The position numbers and the translations under genes are program-made. A stretch of 64,000 nt of DNA, taken from contig CM065700.1 in assembly GCA_017654935.2 (NCBI GenBank), positions 49,601,491-49,665,490 of the forward strand, read 5' to 3'. The DNA comes from Phymorhynchus buccinoides. Its lineage: Eukaryota; Mollusca; Gastropoda; Neogastropoda; Raphitomidae. Below, piece by piece: positions 63,395 through 64,000 of this stretch. The notes beneath the pieces are model-generated. The model did not search any database, had not been told where the DNA came from, and saw nothing but the letters and a program-made list of their open reading frames with translations. Positions within the stretch are counted from its first letter, which is position 1, and each line of letters starts with the position of its first letter.

Positions 63395-63965
63395 TTAGAA
63401 CTAGCGCAACGCCTAGTACTAGCAATGCACCATACTAGTAACACCTAGTAACGGTAACGGCAAGTACTGGTAACGCTGAGTACAGCAAATTTGAAGCGAT
63501 TCGGTTAAGAAACGGCGGAGTTATAAGGCCCCGTTTCCCGTTGGCGCTGCTCTTGAGAGTGACGCGTTCTCCCGATTCTCTTCAAATTTGCTGCTAGGCG
63601 TTGCCCGGGCCATAGCAAGCCTCACAGCAAATTTGAATCAATTCGGTTAAGAAACGGCTGAGTTATGCGTGAAAAGGTGAAGCGGCGTATAGCGCGCGCG
63701 TTTCTGAACCGATTCGCTTCCGGTTTGGCACAACGATAGTCACCGTCCCCGGTCATCTACCTGCCAAATTCGAAGGCAATCGGCCCAGAAACACCGGAGC
63801 TACAGGCGCCGAAAGGCCGTCGGATGCGCGTTTCGCGCATTTGCCGAACCGCGCAAATGACACGGCCGCCTCGGTTGCCATTGCCATCGCCCCGTTAGGG
63901 CTCACAGCAAATTTGAAGCGAATCGGTCAAAAAACGGCGGAGTTATAAGGCCCGTTTCGTGTTTC
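63395..63965. repeat. Repeat-derived region with AGCAAATTTGAA blocks
   Basis: CAGCAAATTTGAA(G/T)C, TCGGTTAAGAAACGGCGGAG and AGTTATAAGGCC recur with drift at about 63484, 63626 and 63904. A CTAGTAACGGTAACGGC stretch at 63440 is related in reverse to 7260-7320. More GC-rich than its surroundings. Confidence 0.65.
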
Positions 63966-63999
<34 letters not shown>

Positions 64000-64000
64000 A
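63966..64000. repeat. Poly-C tract at the window end
   Basis: About 33 consecutive C. Confidence 0.95.

Overview
This is a window of eukaryotic, metazoan nuclear DNA. Genes are split by GT-AG introns, the conserved proteins are animal-like, non-LTR retrotransposon tails and small inverted-repeat transposons are scattered throughout, and long microsatellites and minisatellites fill much of the non-coding sequence. The gene sequences and the repeat-rich texture suggest a mollusc, probably a gastropod. That assignment is inference from memory of such genomes and was not tested.

Four protein-coding genes can be supported. (1) Minus strand, 1-555: the first coding exon of a secreted/single-pass membrane protein that runs off the left edge. 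(2) Plus strand, 7885 to about 25.5-26.0 kb: a complete ten-exon DRG1 (developmentally regulated GTP-binding protein 1). The exons join in phase to 365 codons ending in Lys-Lys-stop, as in other animals. (3) Minus strand, 41908-31253: a complete six-exon NDUFS8 (mitochondrial complex I 8Fe-8S subunit, TYKY), joining to 207 codons. (4) Plus strand, 44442 to about 58.9 kb: a small cysteine-rich membrane protein with one hydrophobic segment and at least three coding exons; its last exon is uncertain. Most long open frames elsewhere are microsatellite or tandem-repeat translations.

The most striking feature is where the tandem repeats lie. In all three multi-exon genes, most exon-intron junctions sit at the edge of a tandem array whose unit contains the end of the exon, the splice site and some intron. 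Donor-type arrays follow the true exon (DRG1 exons 5, 6, 7, 8, 9; NDUFS8 exon 5; Cys-rich exon 1). Acceptor-type arrays precede it (DRG1 exons 6, 8 and terminal; NDUFS8 exon 4; Cys-rich exons 2 and 3). The largest is about 5 kb of roughly 125-130 copies of a 37-40 bp acceptor unit before Cys-rich exon 3, followed by about 50 copies of the DRG1 exon 8 donor. One array carries telomere-type CCCTAA repeats inside each unit. Three decayed copies of the DRG1 P-loop exon lie upstream of the working one.

Other content: LINE reverse-transcriptase 3' fragments (about 2.5, 8.6, 40, 41, 42.7 and 43.5 kb), TTAA-flanked MITE-like elements (13.0, 36.9, 54.1 and 57.2 kb), a hAT-like element nested inside one of them with an intact relative elsewhere in the window, a Tigger/pogo-like TA-flanked element at 11.7 kb, a tRNA-headed SINE with poly-A at 28.2-29.0 kb, and a CT/GA inverted pair able to form a long hairpin just upstream of DRG1.
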